In this document: one piece after another, positions 1 through 7,576 of the stretch
Numbering within the stretch: the first letter of the stretch is position 1
Layout of the letters: every line of letters starts with the position of its first letter
DNA from: Solobacterium sp.
GTDB lineage: Bacteria; Bacillota_I; Bacilli_A; Erysipelotrichales; Erysipelotrichaceae
Direction: 5' to 3'
NCBI GenBank assembly: GCA_017459725.1
Contig: JAFUCL010000057.1
Location: forward strand, 1-42,499
Length of the DNA: 42,499 nucleotides
Notes under the pieces: model-generated
The model's database searches: none
Told to the model about the DNA's origin: nothing
The model's input: only the letters and a program-made list of their open reading frames with translations
Position numbers and translations under genes: made by a program

Positions 1-79
1 AATCTCTTGAATATCGCCATTGAAATGAAATCTTTTCACTCTGGCTGGCTTCATTTGGATGTTCGCTTTGAATGAATCT

Positions 80-103
80 AAAAAGAGGCTGTTTTCCAGC
101 CTC
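80..103 (-). terminator. Rho-independent terminator of the Sel1/EIIA-like gene
   Basis: On the minus strand a 6-bp stem (GAGGCT pairing with AGCCTC, 85-90 and 98-103) with a 7-nt loop is followed by five T residues (80-84). It lies about 46 bases beyond the stop codon of the minus-strand gene that ends at 150. No U-tract follows it on the plus strand, so it acts leftward only. Confidence 0.7.
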
Positions 104-149
104 AGAATGTTTCACCATTCCTTAACTGTTACAGCCTCTTGTTTATGTA

Positions 150-1148
150 TTACAGTGCTTTGCGGATGTTGGCGCATCTGCGGGGGTTGAGGATGGTGAC
201 GATTACCGTATCATCCAGACCTGCAGCGTTGATCTTATTACGGTCAAAGTGAAGCAGTTCACTTCCCTGCATGATGAATTCTTCAGCCGCAAATACAGTT
301 TCGAAGCCCTCTCCGTTCAGAGTATCGGTTTCGGTGCCGATGCGGATCATAACCGCAAGGCCTTCGGTATTGGTCAGAATGACAGCGTTCTTCTTTGTGA
401 AGAGAGCTGTGACTTCACCTTCAAACGGTGCGTAGACGGTTCCGTCTGCCGGTTTAACTGCCAGGGTCGGTCCGTACGGTTCACCTGCGTAATACGGATC
501 ACTGATTTCAGCTGCCGGAACGACGGTTCCCTTGACCGGCTGCAGGACATCACCCAGGTCGGTGGTGAATATGATGTTCTGCGGACAGTCGGTGTCATCA
601 ATATCATTCTCGGTGATATCAAAGCCGCTCTCACCAAGATACTGGATAACTGCCTTGGATCCGGGCAGTCCTTTTTTATCTGCTTCAATCAGCTTATGAA
701 TGTTTTCGTTGGCATACTTGGCAAGGTCGGAAGCCACGGTATGTTTGTCACGGTTCAGCAGGTCGCAGAGACCCTCAAGGGCATCCTTACTGCCGGCATC
801 GGCACCTGCCAGATATGCATCAAACGCTCTGAATATACGCTCTGTATGCATGAAGTAGTCACCGAGCAGGACATATGCATGGCGAAGTCCTCTCTTTGCG
901 GCAAGCTGCACATACCGGATATACCGGTCATCAGCGTCATCTCCGCCTTTGGCGAGTGTGATCTGTGCAAGCTTCAGAGCTGCTTCGGCATTGCCGCGGG
1001 CAGAGGAATGCTTGAAGTATGCTTCAGCTTTTCCGGTATCCTGCGGCACTCCCTCACCGCTGAAATACATAAGCCCCAACTGATATGCTTCGGCTGCGTC
1101 AAGTTCTGAGTTTTCCGTTCCGTTCAGAAAATATCCCGGTTCAGTCAT
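150..1148 (-). CDS. Sel1-repeat protein fused to a degenerate EIIA(Glc)-like domain
   Basis: The 332-residue product has Sel1/TPR-like helical repeats at the N-terminus (about 20-130; for example AYQLGLMYFSGEGVPQD followed by a second helix) and a C-terminal domain (about 198-325) that aligns with the glucose-type PTS EIIA family: GTVVPAAEISDPYYAG, DGTVYAPFEGEV, LNGEGFE and the FD/AG turn near the end. In functional EIIA the two active-site histidines lie in the motifs HAI(G) and IHIG. Here these positions read NAV (Asn254) and IRIG (Arg269), so phosphotransfer should be impossible. I infer a binding or sensing role rather than sugar phosphorylation. The start is an ATG preceded by GAGGGAG. 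It is a single-gene unit separated from the upstream hydrolase operon by a terminator; a possible extended -10 (TGTTAGAAT on the minus strand) lies near 1183-1191. No membrane segment or signal peptide is visible. Confidence 0.82.
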   Translation of the reverse strand: MTEPGYFLNGTENSELDAAEAYQLGLMYFSGEGVPQDTGKAEAYFKHSSARGNAEAALKLAQITLAKGGDDADDRYIRYVQLAAKRGLRHAYVLLGDYFMHTERIFRAFDAYLAGADAGSKDALEGLCDLLNRDKHTVASDLAKYANENIHKLIEADKKGLPGSKAVIQYLGESGFDITENDIDDTDCPQNIIFTTDLGDVLQPVKGTVVPAAEISDPYYAGEPYGPTLAVKPADGTVYAPFEGEVTALFTKKNAVILTNTEGLAVMIRIGTETDTLNGEGFETVFAAEEFIMQGSELLHFDRNKINAAGLDDTVIVTILNPRRCANIRKAL

Positions 1149-1239
1149 GTCTATTATTCTCCCTCATTTGTTTCTATATTCCATTCTAACAGATTAATAC
1201 GGTATGGGACGATGGATTATTTATACGGAATCCGGTATG

Positions 1240-1264
1240 AAAAATGACCGGGTTAACCGGTCAT
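1240..1264 (-). terminator. Terminator of the leftward hydrolase operon
   Basis: Minus-strand hairpin with 8-bp arms (ATGACCGG and CCGGTCAT, 1257-1264 and 1244-1251) and a 5-nt loop, followed by a run of T residues read from 1244 to 1240. It lies 31 bases past the last stop codon (1295) of the operon and ends transcription before the Sel1/EIIA-like gene. Confidence 0.8.
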
Positions 1265-1294
1265 CTTCCACGGGAAATATTTAAGCAGGAGATT

Positions 1295-2299
1295 TTATTT
1301 GTCCCAGATGCGGTTGCGGTAGTAGCAGAAACGGGCATCGCCTTTTTCATACTGGCGGTCAAACATACCGTCTTTGCCGAGTTTTCTGCCGAAGCAGAAG
1401 GTCATTCTGCCTTCACTGTATTCCAGGAAGCGTCCCAGACCTGCGTCAATGAAGGCTTGCTTCATCTTGGCGAATTTCGGGCTTCTTCTGGAATATACAG
1501 GTTTGCCGTCTTTTTCGGTGACTGTCGCAATGCGGTCTTCATACGGCTTGTAGTATTCTTTGCCGCAGTCCGGATCAACGAACAGAATGTGTTCTGCCAT
1601 CTCCAGATACTGATCGACATAGCGTGCTTCTGCCTGGCCGTTGCCTGCGCAGAGGAAATCATAGGCATCACGGAAGGAAGCCCATCTCTTCAGGTTGCGC
1701 CAGCTGTGTTCAACACTGACTCTGCTGTCGAAGAAATGATCGTTCAGTTCATCGCCGCAGAACAGGATACGGGATTTTCTGTCCAGGAAGGACAGGGAAC
1801 CGGGGCAGTGCTCACCGATGGCATAGACTTCCAAAGGTCTTCCTTTCAGATTGAAGACATCGCCGTCATGCAGGAATACGACAGGATAATCATCCGGAAC
1901 ATCGATGTTGGCAAAGTCGCCCATCTTTCTGCATCTTCCTTCATAGCACCATTCACTCATATACACTGCATCAAACTGATAGTTGTTCAGGGTGTGGTCA
2001 AAGTGATTGTGTGTGTTCAGGATTCTGTAGAGAGGCTTTTCGGGGTAGAGGCTCTGGCAGAAGTCACGGATACTGCCGGCACCCATACCGCTGTCAATGC
2101 AGAGCAGCTCATCATCGCCTTCCAGCACATAGGTGTAGTCACCGTTGGAAAGAACAGATCATACACCATCCGCAAGCTTTGTTGCTTTGAAGTACGGTTC
2201 GCTTTCCGGCTGGATATTGCCTTCGAAATCTTCAATCAGATCAGTGAGGGATGAGAGATCGAGCGGTCCCATTCCCTTCTTCCATTTCAGTGTTCCCAC
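1295..2299 (-). pseudogene. Metallo-beta-lactamase-fold hydrolase interrupted by an in-frame TGA
   Basis: Third and last copy of the tandem MBL-fold array. Read from a GTG at 2299 (ribosome site AGAAGGAGGA, 5 bases after the previous stop) it matches its neighbours from the first residues (LKWKKGMGPLD) through to the shared C-terminal ending YYRNRIWDK, but codon 47 (2159-2161) is TGA. Both intact paralogues have Trp here (W48, in VWQVLS and TWQILS), so a single G-to-A change in TGG explains it. After the stop the frame stays clean for 287 codons and keeps the metal motif HNHFDH, the later His (EHCPGS) and Asp (GDELND). Either this is a very recent nonsense pseudogene, the TGA is read through, or translation restarts at the ATG at 2128, which would give a 277-residue product lacking the first strands. 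TGA is an ordinary stop elsewhere in the window, so codon reassignment is unlikely. Confidence 0.8.
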
Positions 2300-2304
2300 G
2301 GCTG

Positions 2305-3369
2305 TCAGTCCTCCTTCTGGTCGTCAGTTACAGGGAAAATCATTGAGTCGTATTTTCTGGAGACAGGTCCGTCCCAGATTCTGTTTCTGTAGTAGGTGAA
2401 GCGGACGCCGTCCTTCTCATACTGGCGGTCGAACATCGCATCCGGTGTAATCTTTCTCAGCAGGCAGAAGCAGATCTTACCGTTGTTGGTGGCAAGGGCT
2501 TTCTGTCCGTCCGGTGTAGCTTCCAGAATCGGCTGCAGAGCATCCAGGTTCGGGCTTCTGCGTAGATGCACAGGCATACCGTCCTTTTCACTGATCGGGG
2601 ATGTCTTGTCTGCATACGGCTTGTAGTATTCAACACCGCAGTCAGGATCCTCAAACAGGATATGTTCTGCCATTTCGAGATACTTCTCTACGAAGCATGC
2701 ATCATGGACACCGTTGCCGGCTGCCAGCAGATCATAGGCATCGCGGAAGGAGTTCCATCTCTTCAGGTTGCGGTAGCTTCTTTCCACACTGATGCGGCTG
2801 TCGAAGAAGTTGCCGTTCAGTTCATCACCGCAGAACAGAATTCTGCTCTTTCTGTCCAGGAACTGCAGGGAACCCGGCGCATGCTCATCAATGGCATAGA
2901 CTTCCAGGGGTCTGCCGGCAAGGTTGAAGACATCGCCGTCATGCAGGAATACAACCGGATAATCTCCCGGGAAACCGTTGGCTTCATGGGAAGGATCCAG
3001 ACGGTGGCTGTAGGTTTGCGGTGCCATGTACGTGACATCGAAGAGATAGTTGCTCATGGTGTGGTCAACATGGAAATGTGTGTTGATGATGCGGTACAGG
3101 GGTTTTTCCGGGCACAGGCTCTGGCAGAATTCACGCAGATTGCCGACCCCGGAACCGCCGTCGATGCACAGCAGTTCATCGTCGCCTTCCAGTACATAGG
3201 TGTAGTCACCGTCACTCAGCACCTGCCAGACACCGTCTGCCAGTTTCTTTGCTTTGTAGTACGGTTCGGAACGAAGACGGATATCGCCTTCTTCATCCAT
3301 CAGGTATTCGTTGGAATATGCAGGAACTTCGATTGCCTGCATACCCTGTTTCCATTTCAGTTCTCTCAT
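2305..3369 (-). CDS. Metallo-beta-lactamase-fold hydrolase (paralogue 2)
   Basis: A 354-residue MBL-superfamily hydrolase, predicted cytoplasmic because no signal peptide is visible. The zinc-binding signature is H98-F-H100-V-D102-H103 (INTHFHVDHT), followed by H163 (DEHAPGS) and D182 (FCGDELN). The position where the family usually has the last metal ligand His (GHG) reads AAGNG, with Asn219, as in both neighbours. The substrate cannot be read from the sequence; lactones, thioesters and phospho- or sulfo-esters are all known in this fold. The start ATG follows AAGGAAAAG, 10 bases after the previous stop. It is about as long as paralogue 3 plus a C-terminal tail of some 20 residues ending in KED. 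Middle member of the leftward operon, so it should be co-expressed with the upstream alpha/beta hydrolases. Confidence 0.85.
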   Translation of the reverse strand: MRELKWKQGMQAIEVPAYSNEYLMDEEGDIRLRSEPYYKAKKLADGVWQVLSDGDYTYVLEGDDELLCIDGGSGVGNLREFCQSLCPEKPLYRIINTHFHVDHTMSNYLFDVTYMAPQTYSHRLDPSHEANGFPGDYPVVFLHDGDVFNLAGRPLEVYAIDEHAPGSLQFLDRKSRILFCGDELNGNFFDSRISVERSYRNLKRWNSFRDAYDLLAAGNGVHDACFVEKYLEMAEHILFEDPDCGVEYYKPYADKTSPISEKDGMPVHLRRSPNLDALQPILEATPDGQKALATNNGKICFCLLRKITPDAMFDRQYEKDGVRFTYYRNRIWDGPVSRKYDSMIFPVTDDQKED

Positions 3370-3379
3370 GTTCTTTTCC

Positions 3380-4387
3380 TTATTTATCCCAGATACGGTT
3401 CACGTAATAGCAGAATTTGCAGTCAAACTTTTCAAGCTGGCGGTCGAAAGGTCCGTCCGGTCCAAGCTTTCTCATCAGGCAGAAGCATCCTCTGCCGTGG
3501 TTCAGTTCTACAGCTTTTCCATAGCCTGCCGCAATCAGCGGTTCTGCCAGGTCTTCCATATTCGGACCGCGGCGGGTAATCAGTCTCTTGCCGTCTTTTT
3601 CACGGGCGGAAGCGATATGATCCTCATACGGTTCATACCATTCAACACCTTCGTTCTCGTGTCCGCTGAGAATGTATTCGGCAGCCTGCAGATAACGGTC
3701 TACATATACTGCATCGGCGATGCCGTTGCCTGCGCACATGATGTCATAGGCATCACGGAGGGAAGCCCATCTCTTCAGGTTGCGGTAGCTGTGTTCAACA
3801 CTGATGCGGCTGTCGAAGAAGTGGTCGTTCAGTTCATCACCGACGAAGAAGATGCGGTTCTTGCGGTCCAGGAACTGCAGGGAACCCTTGCAGTGTTCAT
3901 CGATGTTGTATACCTCAAGAGGACGTCCCTTGAGGTTGATGACATCGCCGTCTTCCAGGAAAACTACGGGATAATCATCCGGTACGGTCAGCTTTTCCCA
4001 GTCCATGAACATCTTGGCACGGTCTTCATAGCAGTCTCTGTGCATGTAGACAACGTCGAACTGGTAATTGTTTACTGTGTGGTCGGCATGATTGTGGGTG
4101 TTGAAGAGACGGTATACTTTCTTGCCGGGAACCAGACTCTGCACGAAGCCGCGCAGGTCGCCGCAGCCGTTGCCGCTGTCGATGACGATTGCTTCATCAT
4201 CACCGGCAATGACATACTGGAAGTCACCCTGTGAGAGAATCTGCCAGGTATCCGGCGCAATCTCAGTAGCCTTGAAGTACGGTTCATCCATCGGCTGTAC
4301 GTTCCCGTCAAAGTCTTCGACGAGGATGTCGTGGAACATGGAGAAGTCCAACGGACCCATTCCCTTTTTCCATTTGAGTTCAGACAT
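3380..4387 (-). CDS. Metallo-beta-lactamase-fold hydrolase (paralogue 3)
   Basis: A 335-residue MBL-fold protein, first of three tandem copies in the order of transcription. Motifs: H98-N-H100-A-D102-H103, H165 (DEHCKGS) and D184 (FVGDELND). The terminal GHG motif of the family is CAGNG, with Asn221 in place of His. The conserved ending YYVNRIWDK is shared with the other copies and is probably part of the copy-specific substrate lid or dimer surface (inference). No signal peptide. The start codon overlaps the stop of the upstream small membrane protein gene by one base (TAATG), with a GGAG ribosome site inside that gene, so translation is likely coupled. Function beyond hydrolase is not assigned. 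Confidence 0.86.
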   Translation of the reverse strand: MSELKWKKGMGPLDFSMFHDILVEDFDGNVQPMDEPYFKATEIAPDTWQILSQGDFQYVIAGDDEAIVIDSGNGCGDLRGFVQSLVPGKKVYRLFNTHNHADHTVNNYQFDVVYMHRDCYEDRAKMFMDWEKLTVPDDYPVVFLEDGDVINLKGRPLEVYNIDEHCKGSLQFLDRKNRIFFVGDELNDHFFDSRISVEHSYRNLKRWASLRDAYDIMCAGNGIADAVYVDRYLQAAEYILSGHENEGVEWYEPYEDHIASAREKDGKRLITRRGPNMEDLAEPLIAAGYGKAVELNHGRGCFCLMRKLGPDGPFDRQLEKFDCKFCYYVNRIWDK

Positions 4388-4638
4388 TATTCTTCTTTCT
4401 CCTTTTCCTGATTTTTAATATTCTCCAGCAGGACACGTGCTGACTTCACCATGAAGAAGATGCCTCCGCAAAGGAATACGGCAGCTGCCAGCAGATGGAC
4501 CCAGCGCATGAATCCTTCAATCTGATCGTTCATCGCAAACATTTTGACGGAGTGATAGATCAGCCAGGCAGACACAATGGCATCCAGAACACGGTTGTTC
4601 AGAATGTCCTGCAGAATATTACGGTTTTCAGACTGCAT
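4387..4638 (-). CDS. Small two-helix membrane protein inside the hydrolase operon
   Basis: An 83-residue protein beginning MQSENRNILQ, with two hydrophobic segments (about residues 17-36 and 46-67) separated by a short polar loop, and a charged C-terminal tail (NQEKEKEE). The ATG at 4638 overlaps the TAA of the upstream alpha/beta hydrolase (TAATG), and its own stop overlaps the next ATG in the same way, so it is translationally coupled on both sides. A GTG start at 4662 would add eight residues but lies inside the upstream gene and is less convincing. I do not recognise a family. Its place between two sets of tandem hydrolases suggests a membrane anchor or partner for one of them, but nothing in the sequence proves it. 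Confidence 0.7.
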   Translation of the reverse strand: MQSENRNILQDILNNRVLDAIVSAWLIYHSVKMFAMNDQIEGFMRWVHLLAAAVFLCGGIFFMVKSARVLLENIKNQEKEKEE

Positions 4639-6089
4639 TACAGTCCGCGTTCCTTTGCACACTTGATGGTATGCGCGAGGTTGGCTTCTCTGTCTTCCTC
4701 AAGCAGGAAACCCTGGGCTACACAGCGGTCATATTCTGCGTTGATCAGCTTTGTGTAGTTGTCGATATCGCCGTAGAGTTCCTTGAGGAATTCCGGGCTG
4801 AACGGATTGACCTTGCCGAAGGCACCGTTTACACGGCCGTCCTTGAGCGTGCAGGAGGAAGAGATGCGGGCAGTAGGATATACGACATACGGAATACGGA
4901 TACCGCCGCGGCAGTTGCCCAGGGCGTCCGTCAGGTTTGTAGCGTAGGCAACACCGATTGCCTGTGAAGGTGTGAAGGATGTGGCTGTTTCAATCTTCGG
5001 AGCGTGCGGAGCAGGGATGCCGTCACGGACCCAGCTGTACAGGGCTTTCCAGGCTGCGCTGAAGACCGGTTCATACGGTGTATCCAGAGCTTCGCCGTCA
5101 ATTCCGTAGTAGCCGTTGTAGATACCGAGACCTTCCAGCATCTTCAGGTCTGCTTCGCCGTAGTAGTCGACGAGATTGTATTTGGAATCATGACTGGAGC
5201 CGGCAATCTGCCATGTGCGGAACTTGAAGTCCGGTTCATCGAAGTCGCCGTACCAGTAGGAACCGCGGTTCTCACTCTCAGTGTTGACAGCCATGAAGGG
5301 TTGAGGTGTGCCGTTGATGGAGCTGGAAGGCTCTTTGCTGCCGAGACGGAACGGCTGGGCGTTGTTCAGAGGCGCAAGACCTGCGCTGCCGCCGCCGTTG
5401 TAGTAGCCGTCAAACAGATAGCCGTATTCAGGCAGGGTGACAAAGCATCTTGCGATACGGTTGACATAGCTGGTGGACTGGCTCCAGCCGGTGAGATACA
5501 GGTGGATCTTTCCGTATTCTCTGAGCGGGTTCATTTCGCAGTCGCACTTCAGCAGCTTGGCAAGGTCCATGACCATATCCCAGAACAGACCGAGTTCATA
5601 CTGCGGCAGATAACGCATCCTTCCTGTTTTGACTTCTTCGGGAACTTCTCTTTCAGGCATCGGGTTGTCCCAGTTGATCGGTGCATAACGTTCCGGATCA
5701 AAGCCTTTCAGGGAATCGACGATGTGTCCCTTGGAGGAAATACCGACAAAGATATCGCCGTTTCTTGTGAAGAAAGGCCAGCTGTTGACCCACATACGGT
5801 CAATGTCGATATTGGCGGATGAGTTCAGGATCTCCAGGACAACGTTGCCGGAGAACCTGGAGACATCAGCCGGGCGTCTGATAATGACGCGGGTTGTATA
5901 CGGAGCGTCTTCGCAGATCGGGAATACTTTGTGGGCAGCGTCTTCGTCATAGACGTTGGCTGTTCCGGTCTGGAAGTATTCATCTTCGATGTAGCCGATC
6001 TTATCAAAGCAGCACTTTTCAGCAGCTGCCGCAAACGGCTTGGATGTTTCGGTCGTGGGAATGTACTTCAGTTCGGTAATTCCATGCAT
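4638..6089 (-). CDS. Alpha/beta hydrolase (Abhydrolase_10-like), paralogue A
   Basis: A 483-residue member of the large alpha/beta-hydrolase-domain family (Abhydrolase_10-like, from memory of the family pattern). The nucleophile elbow is G201-W-S203-Q-S (YLTGWSQSTSY), giving Ser203 as the likely catalytic serine. Conserved blocks shared by all three copies include RVIIRRPADV, the NIDIDRMWVNSWPFFTRNGD segment, EYGKIHLYL, DFDEPDFKFRTWQIAG and GGIRIPYVVYPTARIS. No signal peptide or membrane segment, so it should act in the cytoplasm, probably on an ester, thioester or lactone. The ATG at 6089 follows CGGAGGAAAAACCAC, 15 bases after the previous stop; its own stop overlaps the start of the small membrane protein. 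Large stretches are near-identical to paralogue B at the DNA level, pointing to recent duplication or conversion. Confidence 0.85.
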   Translation of the reverse strand: MHGITELKYIPTTETSKPFAAAAEKCCFDKIGYIEDEYFQTGTANVYDEDAAHKVFPICEDAPYTTRVIIRRPADVSRFSGNVVLEILNSSANIDIDRMWVNSWPFFTRNGDIFVGISSKGHIVDSLKGFDPERYAPINWDNPMPEREVPEEVKTGRMRYLPQYELGLFWDMVMDLAKLLKCDCEMNPLREYGKIHLYLTGWSQSTSYVNRIARCFVTLPEYGYLFDGYYNGGGSAGLAPLNNAQPFRLGSKEPSSSINGTPQPFMAVNTESENRGSYWYGDFDEPDFKFRTWQIAGSSHDSKYNLVDYYGEADLKMLEGLGIYNGYYGIDGEALDTPYEPVFSAAWKALYSWVRDGIPAPHAPKIETATSFTPSQAIGVAYATNLTDALGNCRGGIRIPYVVYPTARISSSCTLKDGRVNGAFGKVNPFSPEFLKELYGDIDNYTKLINAEYDRCVAQGFLLEEDREANLAHTIKCAKERGL

Positions 6090-6104
6090 GTGGTTTTTCC
6101 TCCG

Positions 6105-7562
6105 TTATTTAAGTCCGCGTTCAGCGGCGCAGTTGATTGTATGGGCGAGATTGGCTTCTCTGTCTTCTTCAAGCAGGAAACCCTGGGCGACACAGCGGTC
6201 ATATTCTGCATCAACGAGCTTTGCGTAGTTTTCCAGACTGCCGTAGAGTTCCTTCAGGAATTCAGGGCTGTACGGATTGACCTTGCCGAAGGCACCGTTC
6301 AGGCGGCCGTCGGCTCTGGTGCTGGTGCGGGAAATGCGCGCTGTCGGATATACAACATACGGAATGCGGATACCGCCGCGGCAGTTGCCCAGAGCATCCT
6401 TCAGATTGTCCGCATAGGCAATACTGATGCCCGGTTTCGGTGTGAAGGAATAGGTGGTCTCAATCTTCGGAGCGTGCGGAGCGGGAATGCCTTTTCTGAC
6501 CCAGTTGTACAGTGCTTTCCAGGCAGCGCTGAAGACCGGTTCATACGGTGTATCCAGTGCATCGCCGTCCACCCCGTAGTAGCCGTTGTAGATGCCGAGA
6601 CCTTCCAGCATCTTCAGGTCTGCTTCGCCGTAGTAGTCGACGAGATTGTATTTGGAATCGTGGCTGGTGCCGGCAATCTGCCATGTGCGGAATTTGAAAT
6701 CCGGTTCATCGAAGTCGCCGTACCAGAGCGCTCTGCAGTTTTCACTTTCGGTATTGACGGCCATGAAGGGCTGCGGTGTACCGAGGATATCGCTGTGAGG
6801 TTCGGTATTGCCCATATTGGAAGGATGAGCGTTGTTGATGGGAGCGAGTCTGCCGATGCCGCTGCCGCCGCCGTTGTAGTAACCGTCAAACAGCGGTTCC
6901 TTTTCCAACGGTGCAAATGAGCGTACATACCTGCATACATAGCTGGTGGACTGGCTCCAGCCGGTGAGATACAGATGAATCTTTCCATATTCTCTGAGCG
7001 GGTTCATTTCGCAGCCGCACTTCAGCAGTTTTGCCAGATCCCGCAGCATATCCCAGAACAGACCCACTTCATACTGCGGCAGGAATTTGAAGACACCGTT
7101 CTTTACTTCATCCGGGATTTCTCTGTCAGGCATCGGATTGTTCCAGTTAATCGGTGCATAGCGTTCCGGATCGAATTGTTTCATGGAATCAACGACATGT
7201 CCTTTGGAGGAAATACCGACAAAGATATCACCGTTTCTGGTGAAGAAAGGCCAGCTGTTGACCCACATACGGTCAATGTCAATGTTTGCGGAAGCGTTCA
7301 GGATTTCCAGGACAACGTTGCCGGAGAACTTCGTGACATCTGCCGGACGTCTGATAATGACGCGGGTTGTATACGGTGCGCTTTCGAAGATGGGGAAGAC
7401 GGAATGGTCTTCCTTTTCTTCATATACATCCGCGGTGCCGGTCTGGAAGTATTCGTCTTCGATATAGCCGATCTTGTCAAAGCAGCACTTCTCAGCAGCT
7501 GCCGCAAACGGTTTGGATGTTTCGGTTGTGGGAATGAATTTGAACTCTGTAATTGCGTGCAT
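6105..7562 (-). CDS. Alpha/beta hydrolase (Abhydrolase_10-like), paralogue B
   Basis: A 485-residue second copy. It keeps the serine elbow GWSQS, the GGIRIPYVVYPTARIS block and the EEDREANLAHTI ending. It differs from A mainly in the segment just after the elbow (CRYVRSFAPLEKEPLFDGYYNGGGSGIGRLAPINNAH), which in this fold normally lines the pocket, so a different acyl or alcohol specificity is plausible (inference). Start ATG with upstream GGGAG, 14 bases after the previous stop. Predicted cytoplasmic. The DNA around 6590-6670 matches 5110-5190 in paralogue A with only a few changes. Confidence 0.85.
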   Translation of the reverse strand: MHAITEFKFIPTTETSKPFAAAAEKCCFDKIGYIEDEYFQTGTADVYEEKEDHSVFPIFESAPYTTRVIIRRPADVTKFSGNVVLEILNASANIDIDRMWVNSWPFFTRNGDIFVGISSKGHVVDSMKQFDPERYAPINWNNPMPDREIPDEVKNGVFKFLPQYEVGLFWDMLRDLAKLLKCGCEMNPLREYGKIHLYLTGWSQSTSYVCRYVRSFAPLEKEPLFDGYYNGGGSGIGRLAPINNAHPSNMGNTEPHSDILGTPQPFMAVNTESENCRALWYGDFDEPDFKFRTWQIAGTSHDSKYNLVDYYGEADLKMLEGLGIYNGYYGVDGDALDTPYEPVFSAAWKALYNWVRKGIPAPHAPKIETTYSFTPKPGISIAYADNLKDALGNCRGGIRIPYVVYPTARISRTSTRADGRLNGAFGKVNPYSPEFLKELYGSLENYAKLVDAEYDRCVAQGFLLEEDREANLAHTINCAAERGLK

Positions 7563-7576
7563 GGCTGCTCTCCCTA

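Noticed and set aside
1..75. Open frame of 24 codons at the left edge on the plus strand, ending in TGA at 73
   Set aside because: Too short to recognise, no family match by eye and no plus-strand terminator after it; it could be a gene tail but nothing supports that.
1244..2254. Long plus-strand frames opposite the hydrolase operon (1244-2254, 2566-3579, 3311-4234, 5004-5822, 5931-6920)
   Set aside because: Frames antisense to clearly conserved genes, with no ribosome sites and no domain pattern; they follow from codon bias of the real genes.
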